A stretch of 64,000 nucleotides of DNA from Streptomyces kanamyceticus (GTDB lineage Bacteria; Actinomycetota; Actinomycetes; Streptomycetales; Streptomycetaceae), in contig NZ_CP023699.1 in NCBI RefSeq assembly GCF_008704495.1, positions 4,836,001 to 4,900,000 on the forward strand, written 5' to 3'. The stretch's first letter is position 1. Every line of letters starts with the position of its first letter. Below, piece after piece: positions 63,420 to 64,000 of this stretch. The translations under genes and the position numbers were made by a program. The notes below the pieces were generated by a model. That model had not been told where the DNA came from and did no database searches. It saw only the letters and a list, made by a program, of their open reading frames with translations.

Positions 63420-63464
63420 GGGAGTATTCGGGCAGCAAGAACCCGACGACGAGAGGCCGACGCC

Positions 63465-64000
63465 TTGGACACCACGACGGCCATCCGCGACACCGAGGAC
63501 GAGGCCGACGGGGAGGCTCCGCGCCGCGTGGGCAAGACAGCCGCCTGGGCCGCAGCCCTGCTCCTCGGCGGCGTCACCGCCGTCATCGGCTTCCGCGTCG
63601 CCGACTCCGACGGCTTCACCCCCGTCCCCCAGATCCTCGCCTTCCTGCCCTGGCTCCTCGTCCCCGCGGGGGCCGGACTCCTGCTGGCCGTGCTCGCGCG
63701 GTGGCGCGTCGGCATGCTGTGGGGCGTCGCCGCGCTCGGGCTCGTCGCCTGGTACATGGAGCCGTACGGGCAGGCCAACGACGCGAAGGGCGCCGCCGTC
63801 GCCGAGCTGCGCGTGCTGACGTCGAACGTGGAATTCGGCCAGGGCACCCCCGGGTTGATCCGCGCCGTGCGCGAGGAACGGCCCGATCTGCTCTTCGTCG
63901 AGGAGTGCGACCATGCCTGCGCCGCGCTGCTCCGCAAGGAACTGCCGCACGCCGACTACCCCTACCGCGCGGCCGTCGACGCGAACGGCGCCGAGGGTTC
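63465..64000 (+). CDS. Membrane-linked endonuclease/exonuclease/phosphatase-family protein, 3' end missing
   Basis: TTG 63465 with GAGAGG eight bases upstream opens a frame to the window end (178 codons). Three N-terminal transmembrane helices are followed by LRVLTSNVEFGQG (first EEP motif) and RPDLLFVEECD (catalytic Glu motif). The family hydrolyses phosphodiesters or phosphoesters; in this membrane form the domain is likely extracytoplasmic. TTG is uncertain as the start. Confidence 0.8.
   Translation, partial: MDTTTAIRDTEDEADGEAPRRVGKTAAWAAALLLGGVTAVIGFRVADSDGFTPVPQILAFLPWLLVPAGAGLLLAVLARWRVGMLWGVAALGLVAWYMEPYGQANDAKGAAVAELRVLTSNVEFGQGTPGLIRAVREERPDLLFVEECDHACAALLRKELPHADYPYRAAVDANGAEG

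Overview
The window is a chromosomal segment of a Streptomyces-type actinomycete. The evidence is very high GC with strong third-position GC, frequent GTG starts, a dnaK gene headed by HspR-type (HAIR) operators, AfsR/SARP and STAND regulators, HTH (DUF5753) plus DUF397 plus RsbW-like ATPase loci, FG-GAP lipoproteins and rare TTA (bldA) codons. Every function below is read from translated sequence and family knowledge; no database search was run.

Layout. 1-3.1 kb: the 5' end of dnaK with two HAIR operators, divergent from a large heterodisulfide-reductase-type Fe-S protein. 3.1-4.8 kb: a WhiJ-like trio (anti-sigma-like ATPase, HTH regulator, DUF397). 4.9-12.8 kb: five consecutive secreted or lipoprotein FG-GAP seven-bladed propeller proteins plus a decayed sixth copy. 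13-15.5 kb: YIP1-family membrane protein, then phosphoribosyltransferase and dcd, and a tiny zinc-ribbon protein. 15.8-26 kb: a tRNA-Gly(CCC) gene and a genomic island of two accreted elements. Copies of the tRNA 3' half lie at 15851, 21988 and (degenerate) 25940, and the right arms of the two elements are homologous. Element 1 carries a GntR regulator and a NUDIX protein (AICE-like remnants), an ATPase/partner pair and a lower-GC cassette of three PD-(D/E)XK-like nucleases. Element 2 carries YdcF, a regulator fragment, a dead copy of the ATPase/partner pair and a Fic protein.

26-35 kb: DUF4232 lipoprotein, two NAD(P)-binding enzymes with a divergent TetR, alkaline phosphatase, then CheB, CheR-PAS and two GAF-ANTAR genes. 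35-51 kb: three large SARP/STAND (NB-ARC-TPR) regulators. Two of them, divergent from each other, are broken by frameshifts in low-complexity sequence; one of these contains a 144-bp minisatellite whose second unit lacks 11 bp. Between and beside them are a GT-B-like protein, an HTH regulator with a quinone reductase, and an MFS exporter with a shortened SDR. 51-64 kb: small PH, FxLYD, TIM-barrel and SGNH exported proteins, a second HTH/DUF397 locus, MarC, a LysR regulator divergent from an SGNH hydrolase/MFS pair, and several membrane proteins, ending inside an endonuclease/exonuclease/phosphatase-family gene.

A GC-rich interspersed repeat (core GGGGCGCGGGGAACTGCGCG) occurs about ten times, mostly at gene ends and sometimes inside coding 3' ends. 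The strongest candidates for something new are the three-nuclease cassette in the tRNA island and the minisatellite-interrupted STAND gene.
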